DNA of 64,000 bases from Acidobacteriota bacterium (GCA_003224055.1 QHYE01000046.1:1-64000), one strand, 5' to 3'; positions 16,714-26,255 are shown, counted from the first letter of the stretch. Numbers and translations are program-made. Notes: generated by a model not told the origin, from the letters alone.

Positions 16714-17913
16714 ATGATGGACTGGCGAGAAACAGTGTCCGTGGCGGTCGACGCGCTGCGCGCGAACAAAGTGCGCGCGATGCTGACGTCGCTCGGCGTC
16801 ATCATCGGAAGCGCTTCGATCGTGCTGGTGGTCACCGTGGCGCTGACCAGCAAGAAATTCGTGCTCTCGCAGATTGAAAGCATCGGGTCGAACCTCGTCT
16901 GGGTGGAGCTGGTGCGCCGGCCGGATACGCCGCAGCCGCTAAGCTATGAAATGACGCTGGAAGATTTGGAGGCGGTCAAATCCATCCCCAAAGTGATTGA
17001 AGTCGCGGGAACGCGCGAACTGCCGATGGCGGTCGTCGTGGGGGGAGTGGAGCGTCCGGTAAATTTGGTGGGCGTAACGAATGGGTACCAGGCGATTCGC
17101 CGACTACTGGTCCTGCGGGGGAGGTACTTCGATCCCGGCGACATGGAAATGCGCAGCAAAGTTTGCCTGATCACGACGCAACTGACGGAGAAGATTTTCG
17201 GGCAGGAGAATCCCGTCGGGAAATCGACGCGTGTGGGAGAGCTTACGTTTACAGTGATCGGAGTGTTTCGCGAGCGAGTGGAGACATTTGGACTTTCCGA
17301 TATTCAAGAGAATTCCGTGCTCATTCCATTCACACTGATGAAGTATTACACGGGCGATGAAGTGGTGCGGCTGCTGGACGCGCAGGCGGCGAAACCGGAA
17401 GACGTGGCGTCGGTGCAGCGGCTGGTGGGGCAACTGTTGAAAAGCCGGCATCCGTCCGAGGCGGAGTACAAGGTGCAAACGCTGACGGCGATTCTGGGCG
17501 CGGCGAAAAACATTTCACTGGCGCTGACGATTCTGCTGATCCTGATTGCGTTCATCGCGCTGCTGATCAGCGGGATTGGGATCATGAACATCATGCTGGT
17601 GACGGTGCAGCAACGAACGCGAGAAATCGGCATTCGCAAGGCGATTGGCGCCGCGCGGCGCGAGATCATGTATCAATTCCTGGTGGAATCCCTGGTGATC
17701 AGCGGGGGCGGGGCGGTAATCGGGATTTTGCTCGGAATTGCCATCCCCGTGACGGCACAGTTTTTTCTGCCGGGAAGTCTGCGGGTTCCGGTGTCCCCTC
17801 TCAGCGTGATTGTAGCGTTCGTGGTGTCGTGCTCGACGGGACTTTTCTTCGGGTATCTGCCGGCGAATCAGGCGGCGAGCCTGGAGCCGGTGGAGTCGCT
17901 GCGATACGAGTGA
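16714..17913 (+). CDS. MacB/FtsX-type ABC permease without its own ATPase
   Basis: A 399-residue protein. Transmembrane helix 1 (about 23-45) follows the typical DALRANKVRAMLTSLGVIIG start. A periplasmic MacB-PCD domain (about 50-245) comes next, then three C-terminal helices with the FtsX motif IMNIMLVTVQQRTREIGIRKAIGA. MacB proper carries an N-terminal ATPase that is absent here, and no ABC ATPase gene occurs between 14382 and 20708. It would need an ATPase encoded elsewhere. The adaptor, TPR and TolC-like genes around it are all on the same strand. Confidence 0.9.
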   Translation: MMDWRETVSVAVDALRANKVRAMLTSLGVIIGSASIVLVVTVALTSKKFVLSQIESIGSNLVWVELVRRPDTPQPLSYEMTLEDLEAVKSIPKVIEVAGTRELPMAVVVGGVERPVNLVGVTNGYQAIRRLLVLRGRYFDPGDMEMRSKVCLITTQLTEKIFGQENPVGKSTRVGELTFTVIGVFRERVETFGLSDIQENSVLIPFTLMKYYTGDEVVRLLDAQAAKPEDVASVQRLVGQLLKSRHPSEAEYKVQTLTAILGAAKNISLALTILLILIAFIALLISGIGIMNIMLVTVQQRTREIGIRKAIGAARREIMYQFLVESLVISGGGAVIGILLGIAIPVTAQFFLPGSLRVPVSPLSVIVAFVVSCSTGLFFGYLPANQAASLEPVESLRYE

Positions 17914-17975
17914 AGTCGATTTCGGAAAACAGGAAATTGGAAGCAGGAAATTCTTGGATCGGCGGGAGGCTGGCG

Positions 17976-19304
17976 ATGGTGAAGAGAATTCGAATCGCGG
18001 CAGTGGGTGGTGCAATGCTGGCGATGTTTTCCGCTCGTGCGGGGGCGCAGGAGGCAACCGCACAGGTTTCCCGTACCGCGGCGCCGATCGTACTGACACT
18101 CAAGCGCGCGATCGAGTTGGCGCTGCAGAACAGCAAAGACATCCAAGTAGCAAAAATTCAGGCGCGAGTGGCGGATCACGCCGCACAGATCACGAAAGCG
18201 CAATTCTTGCCGAACCTGTACGCAGGTTCCGGCGCGGGCTATTCCAACGGGATTCCAGAAACGCCGGGAGGACGCGCGCCCTCCGTCTTCAGCGTTTCGT
18301 ACACCGAGCAAGTGTTCAATGAGCCGTTGCGGGGCCAGGCGAAGGAGACGCAGGAGCAATCCAACTCGCAGAAGATCGTGCTCCAGGACGCGCGCAATGA
18401 TGTCATCACGCGAACGGCGATGAGCTATCTGGAACTCGGAAAGGTGCAGCATTCGCTGGAACTGCTGCGCAAGGAGCGCGAGAGCGCGGAGAAAATTCTG
18501 CAAGTGACGCAGCAACGGCAGGGTGAAGGATTTGAGCTGCCGGTGGAAGTCACCAAGGCGCAACTGACCAAGGCGCAAGTGACGCAGAAACTCTTGCAGC
18601 TCGAAGGACGCGAGGACGAGCTGGGAGTTTTTCTGCGGTATCAGCTGGGGTTGGGAGATACGCAGGAGATCCAGGTGACGCCGGAAGAGTTGTCGGGAGA
18701 AGCGGAGCAAGCGGGAGACAATCTGGTGGCGATGGCGTTGACGAATAATACCGGGCTGCAATTGGCGCAGTCCGACGTGCGCGCCAAGGAGTTCCGTTTG
18801 AAAGGGGAGAAGCGCGGACATTGGCCGACGCTGGAGCTGGTGAGCGTCTACAGCGTTCTTGCCAAATACAACAATTACCAGCAGTTCTTTAATGCATTCC
18901 AGCGCAACAATTTCAACGCCGGAGTCAATGTGCAGGTGCCGATATTCAGCGCGCATGTGAAGGCGGCGGTGGGGCTCGCGCAGGTAAATTTGGATGCTGC
19001 GAGGGCGGTCCTTGGCAACAAGAAATCCGAAGTGAGCGCCGAGGTCCGGCAGAAGACGCGCCGAGTGCGGGAGATGGATGCCGCTAAGGAAGTCGCACGG
19101 CTGGAATTGCAGCTCGCGCAGCAGAACGTTAGCGTGCTGCAAGCACAGTTCGCCGAGGGAAAGCTAAACCTCCGCGAAATGGAGAAGGCACGGCTGAACG
19201 AAAATGAAAAGTGGATGGCCTATCTGGATGCAAATTTCCAGAAACAGCAGGCACAGCTCGAATTGCTGAAGACTGCCGGGCAATTGGACAAGGTTTGGCA
19301 GTGA
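17976..19304 (+). CDS. TolC-family outer-membrane efflux protein
   Basis: A 442-residue protein with a signal peptide ending near ARAGAQ. Two repeated helical halves carry the OEP-type ALQNSKDIQVAKIQARVAD and LTNNTGLQLAQSDVRAKEF openings. The start at 17976 is set by GGGAGG at 17964-17969; the open frame extends into the permease gene upstream but without a ribosome site. It completes an exporter with the adaptor and permease genes. Confidence 0.9.
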   Translation: MVKRIRIAAVGGAMLAMFSARAGAQEATAQVSRTAAPIVLTLKRAIELALQNSKDIQVAKIQARVADHAAQITKAQFLPNLYAGSGAGYSNGIPETPGGRAPSVFSVSYTEQVFNEPLRGQAKETQEQSNSQKIVLQDARNDVITRTAMSYLELGKVQHSLELLRKERESAEKILQVTQQRQGEGFELPVEVTKAQLTKAQVTQKLLQLEGREDELGVFLRYQLGLGDTQEIQVTPEELSGEAEQAGDNLVAMALTNNTGLQLAQSDVRAKEFRLKGEKRGHWPTLELVSVYSVLAKYNNYQQFFNAFQRNNFNAGVNVQVPIFSAHVKAAVGLAQVNLDAARAVLGNKKSEVSAEVRQKTRRVREMDAAKEVARLELQLAQQNVSVLQAQFAEGKLNLREMEKARLNENEKWMAYLDANFQKQQAQLELLKTAGQLDKVWQ

Positions 19305-19346
19305 GGAAGTGAATGGTGATTGGTGGCTCGTGACTGGTGACTCGTG

Positions 19347-20708
19347 ATGCTCGAGCAGAGAACGCTGGGCGTGTTTCTGGAGGCGGCGAAAAAACTGGAC
19401 GCGGGCTTCGCCGGGCTGCCAGCGCTGGAAGGCAGCGCAGCGGGAATCGAGCGGGTCGCGGAAGTGCTGAATGCGACCGCGGAAAGGCTGCAGGACAACT
19501 ATCCTTACTTTCATCCCTTGTATGCGGGGCAGATGTTGAAACCGCCTCATGCAGTGGCGCGGCTGGCTTACGCGCTGGCCATGTGGATCAACCCCAATAA
19601 TCACGCGCTGGACGGCGGCCGGGCAACTTCCGCGATGGAGAAGGAAGCGGTCGCGGAGATTGCGGCCATGTTCGGCTGGAAGAATTTTCTGGGGCACCTG
19701 TGCGGCGGCGGGACGATGGCGAATCTTGAAGCCTTGTGGGTTGCAGGGCAACTGCAACCGGGCAAGAAGATTCTGGCCAGCGAGCAGGCGCACTACACGC
19801 ATAAGCGCATCACGGGAGTGCTGCAACTTGAGTTTGAAACCGTGGCGTGCGATGCGCGGGGGCGCATGGACATCGAGGCGCTGGCGAAACGCGTGGCACG
19901 AGGCGGCGTCGGGACCGTGGTAACCACGATGGGAACCACGGCGACGGGTTCGGTGGACCCGCTCCCTGAAATTCTAACACTGCGTGAAAAACATGGATTC
20001 CGAGTTCACGTGGACGCCGCTTACGGCGGCTATTTCGCGCTGGCGGAAAATCTTCAGCAAGATGCAGCGCGAGGCTTTTCGCGAATCGGAGAGGCAGACT
20101 CCATCGTGATCGATCCCCACAAACACGGTCTGCAGCCTTACGGGTGCGGCTGCGTCTTGTTCCGCGATTCCGGAGTGGGCCGGTTGTACAAGCATGATTC
20201 GCCTTACACCTATTTCAGCTCAGCCGAATTACATTTGGGTGAAATCAGCCTGGAATGTTCACGGCCCGGCGCAGCGGCCGCCGCGCTATGGGCGACGCAG
20301 AAACTCTTGCCTCTTGAAAAGGGCGGGGAATTCGCCATGGGGCTCGAACAGGGCAGAAACGCAGCGGTGAAACTTTTCGAGAAAGTGCGTGCGGACTCGC
20401 GATTTGTCGCGGCTTTCGCGCCGGAACTGGACATCGTGGTATTCGCGCCCCGAGCCGGGACCGTCACCAAGTCTTCTTTGTTGACGCGCAAGATTTTTGA
20501 AGCCGCGGCTGAGCGCAATTTGCATCTAGCCGTGGCGGAACTGCCGATTCTATTCTGGGAAGGAAACCTGGGAGCGATGGGGCGCGACCGCGACACGATT
20601 GCATGCCTGAGGTCTGTGCTGATGAAGCCGGAACACTACGATTGGGTGGAACGCATCTGGGAGCTGCTCTCGGCGTCCACGCAGGAAGTTCTCGATCGCT
20701 CACACTGA
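19347..20708 (+). CDS. PLP-dependent group II decarboxylase/aminotransferase-like enzyme
   Basis: A 453-residue fold-type I PLP enzyme. The PLP-binding Lys is in IDPHKHG; HVDAAYGG holds the Asp that contacts the pyridine nitrogen; GGGTMANLEAL and TTMGTTATGSVDP are other active-site loops of the glutamate/aromatic-amino-acid decarboxylase group. The substrate is unclear. The region before the start (19305-19346) is a tandem GTGACTGGTGA-like repeat, and neither GTG 19344 nor ATG 19347 has a good ribosome site. The distance of about 40 bases to the TolC gene allows co-transcription. Confidence 0.82.
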   Translation: MLEQRTLGVFLEAAKKLDAGFAGLPALEGSAAGIERVAEVLNATAERLQDNYPYFHPLYAGQMLKPPHAVARLAYALAMWINPNNHALDGGRATSAMEKEAVAEIAAMFGWKNFLGHLCGGGTMANLEALWVAGQLQPGKKILASEQAHYTHKRITGVLQLEFETVACDARGRMDIEALAKRVARGGVGTVVTTMGTTATGSVDPLPEILTLREKHGFRVHVDAAYGGYFALAENLQQDAARGFSRIGEADSIVIDPHKHGLQPYGCGCVLFRDSGVGRLYKHDSPYTYFSSAELHLGEISLECSRPGAAAAALWATQKLLPLEKGGEFAMGLEQGRNAAVKLFEKVRADSRFVAAFAPELDIVVFAPRAGTVTKSSLLTRKIFEAAAERNLHLAVAELPILFWEGNLGAMGRDRDTIACLRSVLMKPEHYDWVERIWELLSASTQEVLDRSH

Positions 20709-20943
20709 TCCGATCTCTTCCGAAGGCTGCAAGTCCTATTGCCTGCGGTATTTAGCCATTCGATGCACAATTGCGCCATTGGCAGAAAGGTTTTGGGGGG
20801 ATTCCTGGAAGTCAGGTAGACTGGTACCTGGGTTTTGTGGGCTTGGGCAGTGTACGCCGATGGGACTTGTGTTTGGCGGTGCCAGGGGGAATACCAAGGG
20901 GTTCGCATCTCCAAGTTTGTAACTTGAAGGCTGAGGGTGAAGA

Positions 20944-22449
20944 ATGCCGGATGTAATGAAGACGTTGCTGTTGAATCCGCCGAGTTTTGAGAACTTTGAT
21001 GGCGGGGCAAGCTCACGGTGGCCCGCGACGCGTGAGATTGAGTCGTATTGGTATCCAGTTTGGCTGACGTATCCGGCCGGGATGATTCCCGGCAGCCGGC
21101 TGCTCGATGCTTCTCCCCACAAAGTCAATTGGCAGCAGACCGTCCAGATTTGCAAGGACTATGAGTTTCTGATTCTCTACACTTCCACGGTTGGCTTCGA
21201 GAGCGACATCAGGCTCATCCGCAAGATCAAAGAATCCAACCCTGGCATGAAGATTGCGTTCGTGGGGCCGCACGGGCACATCAAGCCGAACGAAACGATG
21301 ATGGCCAGCGAAGACATTGATTTTGTGACGCGCGGGGAGTTCGATCACTCGGTGGTGGAATACGCGCACGGGAAGCCGCTCAGCGAGATTCAGGGCGTCA
21401 GCTACCGCAAAGACAGCAAGATCGTTCACAACCCGGAGCGCCCGCAGTTGCACACCGAAGAGCTGGATGCGCTGCCTTTCGCGACGGACATTTACAAGCG
21501 CGACCTGGAGATCGAGCGCTATAACGTGCCGTTCCTGCTGCATCCGTACGTGTCGTTCTACACCACGCGCGGCTGCCCGGCGCTCTGTACCTTCTGCATG
21601 TGGCCACAAACCATTTCTGGGCATGCCTGGCGGACGCGTTCGACGGAAAACGTGGCGCGCGAAGTGAAACAGGCGCTCGGCCACTTTCCCCAGATGAAGG
21701 AAATTTTCTTCGACGACGACACTTTCAATATCCGCAAAGACCGTGTGATCGATCTTTGCAGCAAGTTCAAGCCGCTGAAGTTCCAATGGTCTTCCACGGC
21801 GCGCGTGCACAGCGACTACGAAACGATCAAAGCGATGGCCGACGGCGGAGCGCGGCTCTTCATTGTGGGCTTTGAATCCGGTGACGCGCAAATTTTGAAG
21901 AACATCAAGAAGGGCGCGACCATCGAGATGGCGCGCAACTTCATGAAGAACTGCCGGAAGGTCGGTATCAGAGTGCACGGCGACTTCATCATCGGTCTCC
22001 CGGGCGAGACCAAGGAAACGATCCAGAAGACTATCGATTTTGCCAAGGAATTGGACTGCGAAACGATTCAGGTTTCCCTGGCGCATGCCATGCCCGGAAC
22101 GGAACTGCACGACACGATGGCAGCGCAGGGCTTCCTGAAAGTGGAAGCATTGGCCGATTCGGGCGGGCATCAACTGCCGCACATCGAGTATCCGCATCTT
22201 TCGAAAGCGGAAATGATGTCCGGGGTCAACCAGTTTTACGATGATTATTACTTCCGTCCCAAGGTCGTGTGGCGCATCGTGAAGGAAGCGCTGTGGGACA
22301 GCAATGAACGGAAGCGGCTGTATCACGAAGCAACGGAATTCCTGAAGCTGCGCGCGGAACGGCTGAAGTGGGCGCAGCAGGGCGGCGAGGATTACAAGAA
22401 GCCGATGATTTCGGTACCCGAGACACCTTCCGCTTCGGCAAACGACTAA
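20944..22449 (+). CDS. hpnJ: Hopanoid biosynthesis radical SAM protein HpnJ
   Basis: A 501-residue radical SAM enzyme with an N-terminal B12-binding-like half (about 1-190; KTLLLNPPSF start, GPHGHIKP) and the core beginning TTRGCPALCTFC, the CxxxCxxC that holds the 4Fe-4S cluster. In characterised hopanoid producers HpnJ turns a glucosamine head group into a cyclitol ether. FIVGFESGDAQILKNIKKG and DFIIGLPGET are typical of this subgroup. The neighbouring HpnI-type genes support the assignment. GAGGGTGAAG before ATG 20944 is the ribosome site. Confidence 0.85.
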   Translation: MPDVMKTLLLNPPSFENFDGGASSRWPATREIESYWYPVWLTYPAGMIPGSRLLDASPHKVNWQQTVQICKDYEFLILYTSTVGFESDIRLIRKIKESNPGMKIAFVGPHGHIKPNETMMASEDIDFVTRGEFDHSVVEYAHGKPLSEIQGVSYRKDSKIVHNPERPQLHTEELDALPFATDIYKRDLEIERYNVPFLLHPYVSFYTTRGCPALCTFCMWPQTISGHAWRTRSTENVAREVKQALGHFPQMKEIFFDDDTFNIRKDRVIDLCSKFKPLKFQWSSTARVHSDYETIKAMADGGARLFIVGFESGDAQILKNIKKGATIEMARNFMKNCRKVGIRVHGDFIIGLPGETKETIQKTIDFAKELDCETIQVSLAHAMPGTELHDTMAAQGFLKVEALADSGGHQLPHIEYPHLSKAEMMSGVNQFYDDYYFRPKVVWRIVKEALWDSNERKRLYHEATEFLKLRAERLKWAQQGGEDYKKPMISVPETPSASAND

Positions 22450-22458
22450 GTTCACAAA

Positions 22459-22887
22459 ATGGCAACTGAGAGAAGACTGAGAATCAAGACGCTGGTCATG
22501 GTCTTGGCGATGGTTGTGTGTGCCAACGCGGGAGATCTGCTGCTGAAGCGCGGGATGACGCAGAACGGGGCCGTGCAATTGACGGGCGCCGGTGTTGCTC
22601 ATGCCTTCCGGCTGACGGTGACCAACGGGACGATTTGGATTGGCATCTTCTTTCTGGGAGGCTTCATGGTCAGTTACATGACGGTACTGAGCTGGGCGGA
22701 CTACAGCTACGTGATGCCGGCGGGCGCGTTCGGCTATGCGCTCCTCACACTGATGGCAGTACTTTTCCTGCACGAATCGGTTTCGCCGCGACGCTGGGTG
22801 GGGGTTGTATTGATTTGCGTGGGAGTTCTCCTCGTTGGTCAGACGAAGCCTCGGACTACCGAAGTGGCAAGCGAGGCCATGGCATGA
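22459..22887 (+). CDS. Small EmrE/ArnE-like four-helix membrane protein (subunit 1)
   Basis: A 142-residue protein with four hydrophobic helices (about 10-28, 52-72, 82-104, 112-130). SWADYSYVMPAGAFGYALL and HESVSPRRWVGVVLICVGVLL are drug/metabolite-transporter half-unit motifs. It starts nine bases after hpnJ and its stop overlaps the start of the next, similar gene (ATGA), which suggests an obligate heterodimer like ArnE/ArnF, the flippase for lipid-linked aminoarabinose. In this setting it may flip a hopanoid-sugar precursor. Confidence 0.8.
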   Translation: MATERRLRIKTLVMVLAMVVCANAGDLLLKRGMTQNGAVQLTGAGVAHAFRLTVTNGTIWIGIFFLGGFMVSYMTVLSWADYSYVMPAGAFGYALLTLMAVLFLHESVSPRRWVGVVLICVGVLLVGQTKPRTTEVASEAMA

Positions 22888-23255
22888 TGCGTGTGATTCT
22901 TGCCCTGGCGGTGTTGATCCTCGGAAGCACCGGGGGCGAGATCGCCATCACCTACGGAATGAAGGCGACAGGAGAGCCTGCGCGGCTGCGGCCGCGTGCG
23001 CTCCTGCAGTTTCTGGGGCGGGCCCTCCGCAACGGATGGTTTTGGGTAGGCGTGCCACTAATGGCGGTATCCTTTTATGCCCTGCTCGTACTGCTTTCCT
23101 GGGAGCCGATCAGCCTGGTGATTCCAGCGTCCGCGCTGAGCTACGTGGTCGGAACCCTGGGCGCGAAGTACGTTCTGCGAGAGCAAATAAGTGCCGCACG
23201 CTGGGCTGGGGTGCTCCTGGTTTGCGCAGGCGTCGCGCTTGTCGCGGCGGGCTAG
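22884..23255 (+). CDS. Small EmrE/ArnF-like four-helix membrane protein (subunit 2)
   Basis: A 123-residue partner of the preceding gene, with four hydrophobic helices. EPISLVIPASALSYVVGTLG and REQISAARWAGVLLVCAGVAL mirror the motifs of subunit 1. ATG 22884 overlaps its TGA stop, so translation is coupled. Together they make an eight-helix transporter; the lipid cargo is inferred from the hpn genes on both sides. Confidence 0.8.
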   Translation: MMRVILALAVLILGSTGGEIAITYGMKATGEPARLRPRALLQFLGRALRNGWFWVGVPLMAVSFYALLVLLSWEPISLVIPASALSYVVGTLGAKYVLREQISAARWAGVLLVCAGVALVAAG

Positions 23256-23310
23256 GGCCCTTTTGATTCTCAAAAGATAGTCATCAGCATCCTAGAAAAA
23301 TGGTGATACG

Positions 23311-23400
23311 ATTTGGGTAACAAGGGGATCCTGGCGAAAGGCAACAGGTCAAGCCTGCCGGCAACCCAGTAAACTCCTTCGGCATCTGAGTCGAAAGTCC
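23311..23400 (+). ncRNA. Possible structured leader upstream of hpnI
   Basis: TGGGT (23314-23318) can pair with ACCCA (23364-23368). Inside, CCTG (23330-23333) can pair with CAGG (23345-23348), or that same CAGG with CCTG (23354-23357), so the two are mutually exclusive. A second stem with AAACT/AGTTT lies just after. I do not recognise a known riboswitch class (GCAAAGCC-like and CGGCAACC pieces are too weak). It could be an unnamed leader or chance. Confidence 0.2.
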
Positions 23401-23486
23401 AGTTTGTGTTTCAAGATTCCTGCGTGACGGGGAAAAATCCCCTCCCATCGGCATTGGCTGGGCAATCGGGATTTGGGGCGATAGGA

Positions 23487-24671
23487 ATGTTGTTGCATAT
23501 CCTCTACCGGATCGTGCTGGTGCTCGCGGTCGCGCCGCTGGCTTACTACCTGCTCTCGTTGTACTGCGTGGTTGGCTATTTCCAGGAGTCGAGAAAATCA
23601 ACACCAGGAACACCCGTGTTCTCGCCGCCGGCGAGTATTCTCAAGCCCGTGCGCGGCGTGGACCACCAAGCGTACGAGAATTTTGCCAGTTATTGCCGGC
23701 TGGACTACCCGGAATACGAGATCATTTTTGCAGTGGCCGATCCGGATGACCCGGTGGTCCCCGTGATTAGAAAACTGCAAGCTGATTTTCCCTCCTGCTC
23801 CATCCGGCTCATCAAGGGAGTGGCGCGTATTGGAACGAACAGCAAAATAAACAGCCTCTGCCGGCTCGTGCAGGAAGCACAGTACGATCTCTTGGTGATG
23901 AGCGACAGCGATGTGCGCGTGGAGTCCGACTACTTGAGGTTGGTGGCCGCGCCATTTGCTAATTCCGAAGTCGGTGCGGTCACCACATTTTGCCAGTGCC
24001 TCAGCGGGGGCCGCATTGCAACGGAGTTGGATGCACTCGGGATGTGCCTGGATTCCGTCCCGAGCGCGCTGGTGGCGCGCAAGCTCGAAGGGAAAATGCA
24101 GTTCGCTTTTGGCTGGACGATGGCCACGACGAAAATGCGCCTGGCGGAGATTGGCGGCTGGGAAGCGATGGTGGATTATCACTCCGATGATTTTGAGCTG
24201 GGGAACCGCATCGCGCGGAGTGGCTATCGCGTGGAGCTGATGCAAAAGCCCGTCTGCATGGTATTTCCACAAGAGTCGGTCGGTCAATTTTTTCGTCATG
24301 AATTGCGGTGGTCCATTGGATTGAAAAATGTGCGTCCAACCGCTTACCGGGGGCTGATCCTGACCTATGGGCTGCCTTGGGCATTACTTGCAGCGGGGGT
24401 GGCCGCGAGAGCGGGATGGACGGGAATCGCCGTGGCACATCTTCTCGCGTACTTCCTGCTCCGCTTCGGGTTGGCGTGGACGACCGGATCGTGGGGGCTC
24501 CATGACCCCGGAACAGGGAAGAGGCTCTGGCTTATTCCACTGCGGGATGCCATTAGCTTTATTGCCTGGGTCAGTGGTTTTTTTTCGGACACGATCGTCT
24601 GGCGTGGTCTGGTTTATCGCGTGCAGAATGGCCATCTCTTCCCCGTGCCTGGTGCAAGCCTCAGGAAGTAA
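23487..24671 (+). CDS. hpnI: HpnI-type hopanoid glycosyltransferase
   Basis: A 394-residue GT21-like (ceramide-glucosyltransferase type) enzyme with an N-terminal membrane helix (about 5-25) and three C-terminal ones. ASILKPVRGVDHQAYENF is the family start, MSDSDVRV the DxD-like site, YHSDDFELGNRI the third Asp motif, and HELRW the terminal QxxRW-like motif. In hopanoid producers HpnI adds N-acetylglucosamine to bacteriohopanetetrol. ATG 23487 is preceded by GATAGGA and matches family length; the upstream in-frame GTG at 23406 is unlikely. Confidence 0.85.
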   Translation: MLLHILYRIVLVLAVAPLAYYLLSLYCVVGYFQESRKSTPGTPVFSPPASILKPVRGVDHQAYENFASYCRLDYPEYEIIFAVADPDDPVVPVIRKLQADFPSCSIRLIKGVARIGTNSKINSLCRLVQEAQYDLLVMSDSDVRVESDYLRLVAAPFANSEVGAVTTFCQCLSGGRIATELDALGMCLDSVPSALVARKLEGKMQFAFGWTMATTKMRLAEIGGWEAMVDYHSDDFELGNRIARSGYRVELMQKPVCMVFPQESVGQFFRHELRWSIGLKNVRPTAYRGLILTYGLPWALLAAGVAARAGWTGIAVAHLLAYFLLRFGLAWTTGSWGLHDPGTGKRLWLIPLRDAISFIAWVSGFFSDTIVWRGLVYRVQNGHLFPVPGASLRK

Positions 24672-24924
24672 ATCGTTGCAGGGTAGGCACCGGCATCACA
24701 AGCTCCGCGAATTTTCTAAAAGCGAGTTCGTAAGTTCGCCAGGCTTCTGCGCTGCCCGCGAATGGTCTTACCGGTCAGCACCCGCCGTTTCTAGGCAGAT
24801 ACCTTTCCTGCATTTCGCCAACAGACCAGTTCGCTGGTGAATTTCCCATTTAGCGGAGACCTGTTAGAGTTGCGGCTAACCTAAGAACGCACAGAGATCT
24901 GGCGGCGATGACGAGCAAACCTGC

Positions 24925-26124
24925 ATGACAATTCACCCAGGGGCGTGGCGCGACGCGGTGCTGCTGCTTGCGGCGGCTCCGCTGGTTTATTACATGTTGG
25001 CGACAGTGGCGGCGCTGCGTTTCTTCCGCAGGGAACGTGCGCGAAAACTTCCGAACTACACTCCTCCCGTCAGCTTGCTCAAGCCGGTCCGCGGTCTCGA
25101 TTTTGGCACCTACGAAAATTTCGCCAGCTTCTGCCGGCTGGATTATCCAGAGTACGAGATTCTATTTGCGGTGAACGACGAATGCGATCCCGCCATGCCT
25201 GTGATCGAGCAGGTCATGGCGGAGTTTCCGGGACGGCGCATACGCTTGCTGGTGGGCGCCGAAGATCTCGGAGCGAACCGCAAAGTCAACAAGCTGGCGC
25301 GGCTCGCCAAGGAAGCACAAAATGATGTGCTGGTGCTGACGGACGGCGATGTCCGTGTCGGCTCGAATTTCTTGCGAGAAGTCGTGGCGCCGCTGGCGGA
25401 CGAGAAGACTGGGGCGGTCACTTCGTTCTACCGCGGGATCGCCGAGCGAAATCTTTGGGCGGAACTCGAAGCAGTGGGCGCATCGGGCGATTTCTTTGCC
25501 GGAGTGCTGGTGGCGGACTGGACGGAGGGCATTCACTTCGGGCTGGGCGCGTCCATTGCGACGACGAAGAAGTGGATCAGCAAGATGGGCGGATTCGAAG
25601 CCATTGCGGGGACCTTGGCGGATGACTACGAATTGGGAAACCGGATCGCAAAAGCCGGTGGAGTGGTGATGCTCTCTCGCGAAGCCGTTTGGACGATGTA
25701 CCCGGCGCAAACGCCGACTAGTTTCTGGAGTCATCAGATGCGGTGGGCGCGAACAATCCGGCTACTCCGGCCGTGGTCCTACGCGGGGCTGCTGTTGACG
25801 CACGGACTACCCTGGACGTTGCTTGCAGCGTTGGTTGCGCCGGCAAGATGGATGGCGGCCAGCTACCTGGTTGCGTATGCGGTGTTGCGTCTCACGATGG
25901 CGTGGACGGTCGGTGTTTGGGGGGTAAGAGATGACGTCTTGCGGAAGAAAATTTGGCTGGTACCGCTTCGTGATGCGTTTTATTTTGTAATTTGGCTGGC
26001 AGGTTTTGGATCAAATCGCATCACATGGGGAAATGACGAATACCTGGTTCGCGATGGCCAGATGGTGCCGGTTCTTGCAGACAAGCCATCAGAGGGAAAT
26101 CCTGCAGCTCCAACGCCCCGATAG
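24925..26124 (+). CDS. Second HpnI-type glycosyltransferase (paralogue)
   Basis: A 399-residue paralogue of the preceding gene with the same layout: N-terminal helix, SLLKPVRGLDFGTYENF, TDGDVRV, LADDYELGNRI and HQMRWARTIR, then three hydrophobic segments. Its acceptor or sugar may differ, since the loop between the DxD and third Asp motifs is diverged. About 250 bases separate the copies, so it may have its own promoter; none is obvious. Confidence 0.82.
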   Translation: MTIHPGAWRDAVLLLAAAPLVYYMLATVAALRFFRRERARKLPNYTPPVSLLKPVRGLDFGTYENFASFCRLDYPEYEILFAVNDECDPAMPVIEQVMAEFPGRRIRLLVGAEDLGANRKVNKLARLAKEAQNDVLVLTDGDVRVGSNFLREVVAPLADEKTGAVTSFYRGIAERNLWAELEAVGASGDFFAGVLVADWTEGIHFGLGASIATTKKWISKMGGFEAIAGTLADDYELGNRIAKAGGVVMLSREAVWTMYPAQTPTSFWSHQMRWARTIRLLRPWSYAGLLLTHGLPWTLLAALVAPARWMAASYLVAYAVLRLTMAWTVGVWGVRDDVLRKKIWLVPLRDAFYFVIWLAGFGSNRITWGNDEYLVRDGQMVPVLADKPSEGNPAAPTPR

Positions 26125-26255
26125 AGCTGAAGATTTGCGGTTTGCAATTGCCAGCGAGTTGACCGTTTCAGGAATCCCGACTAAATTAGATGTGTAGAGT
26201 CGTTGCTGCATTGGTTTCCAAAGATGTGCCACGACTCGTTTTCTGCCGCAACGGG

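Noticed and set aside
17868-19142. A 424-codon minus-strand open frame across the TolC-like gene
   Set aside because: It is a Leu/Arg/His-rich antisense shadow without start or ribosome-site support.
21013-22773. A 586-codon minus-strand open frame across hpnJ
   Set aside because: It is antisense to a clear radical SAM gene, with no motifs; open only because of high GC.
23311-23400. Known riboswitch (c-di-GMP-I, SAM or cobalamin type) before hpnI
   Set aside because: Only short fragments of the consensus cores match and the stems do not line up; kept as an unclassified low-confidence leader.
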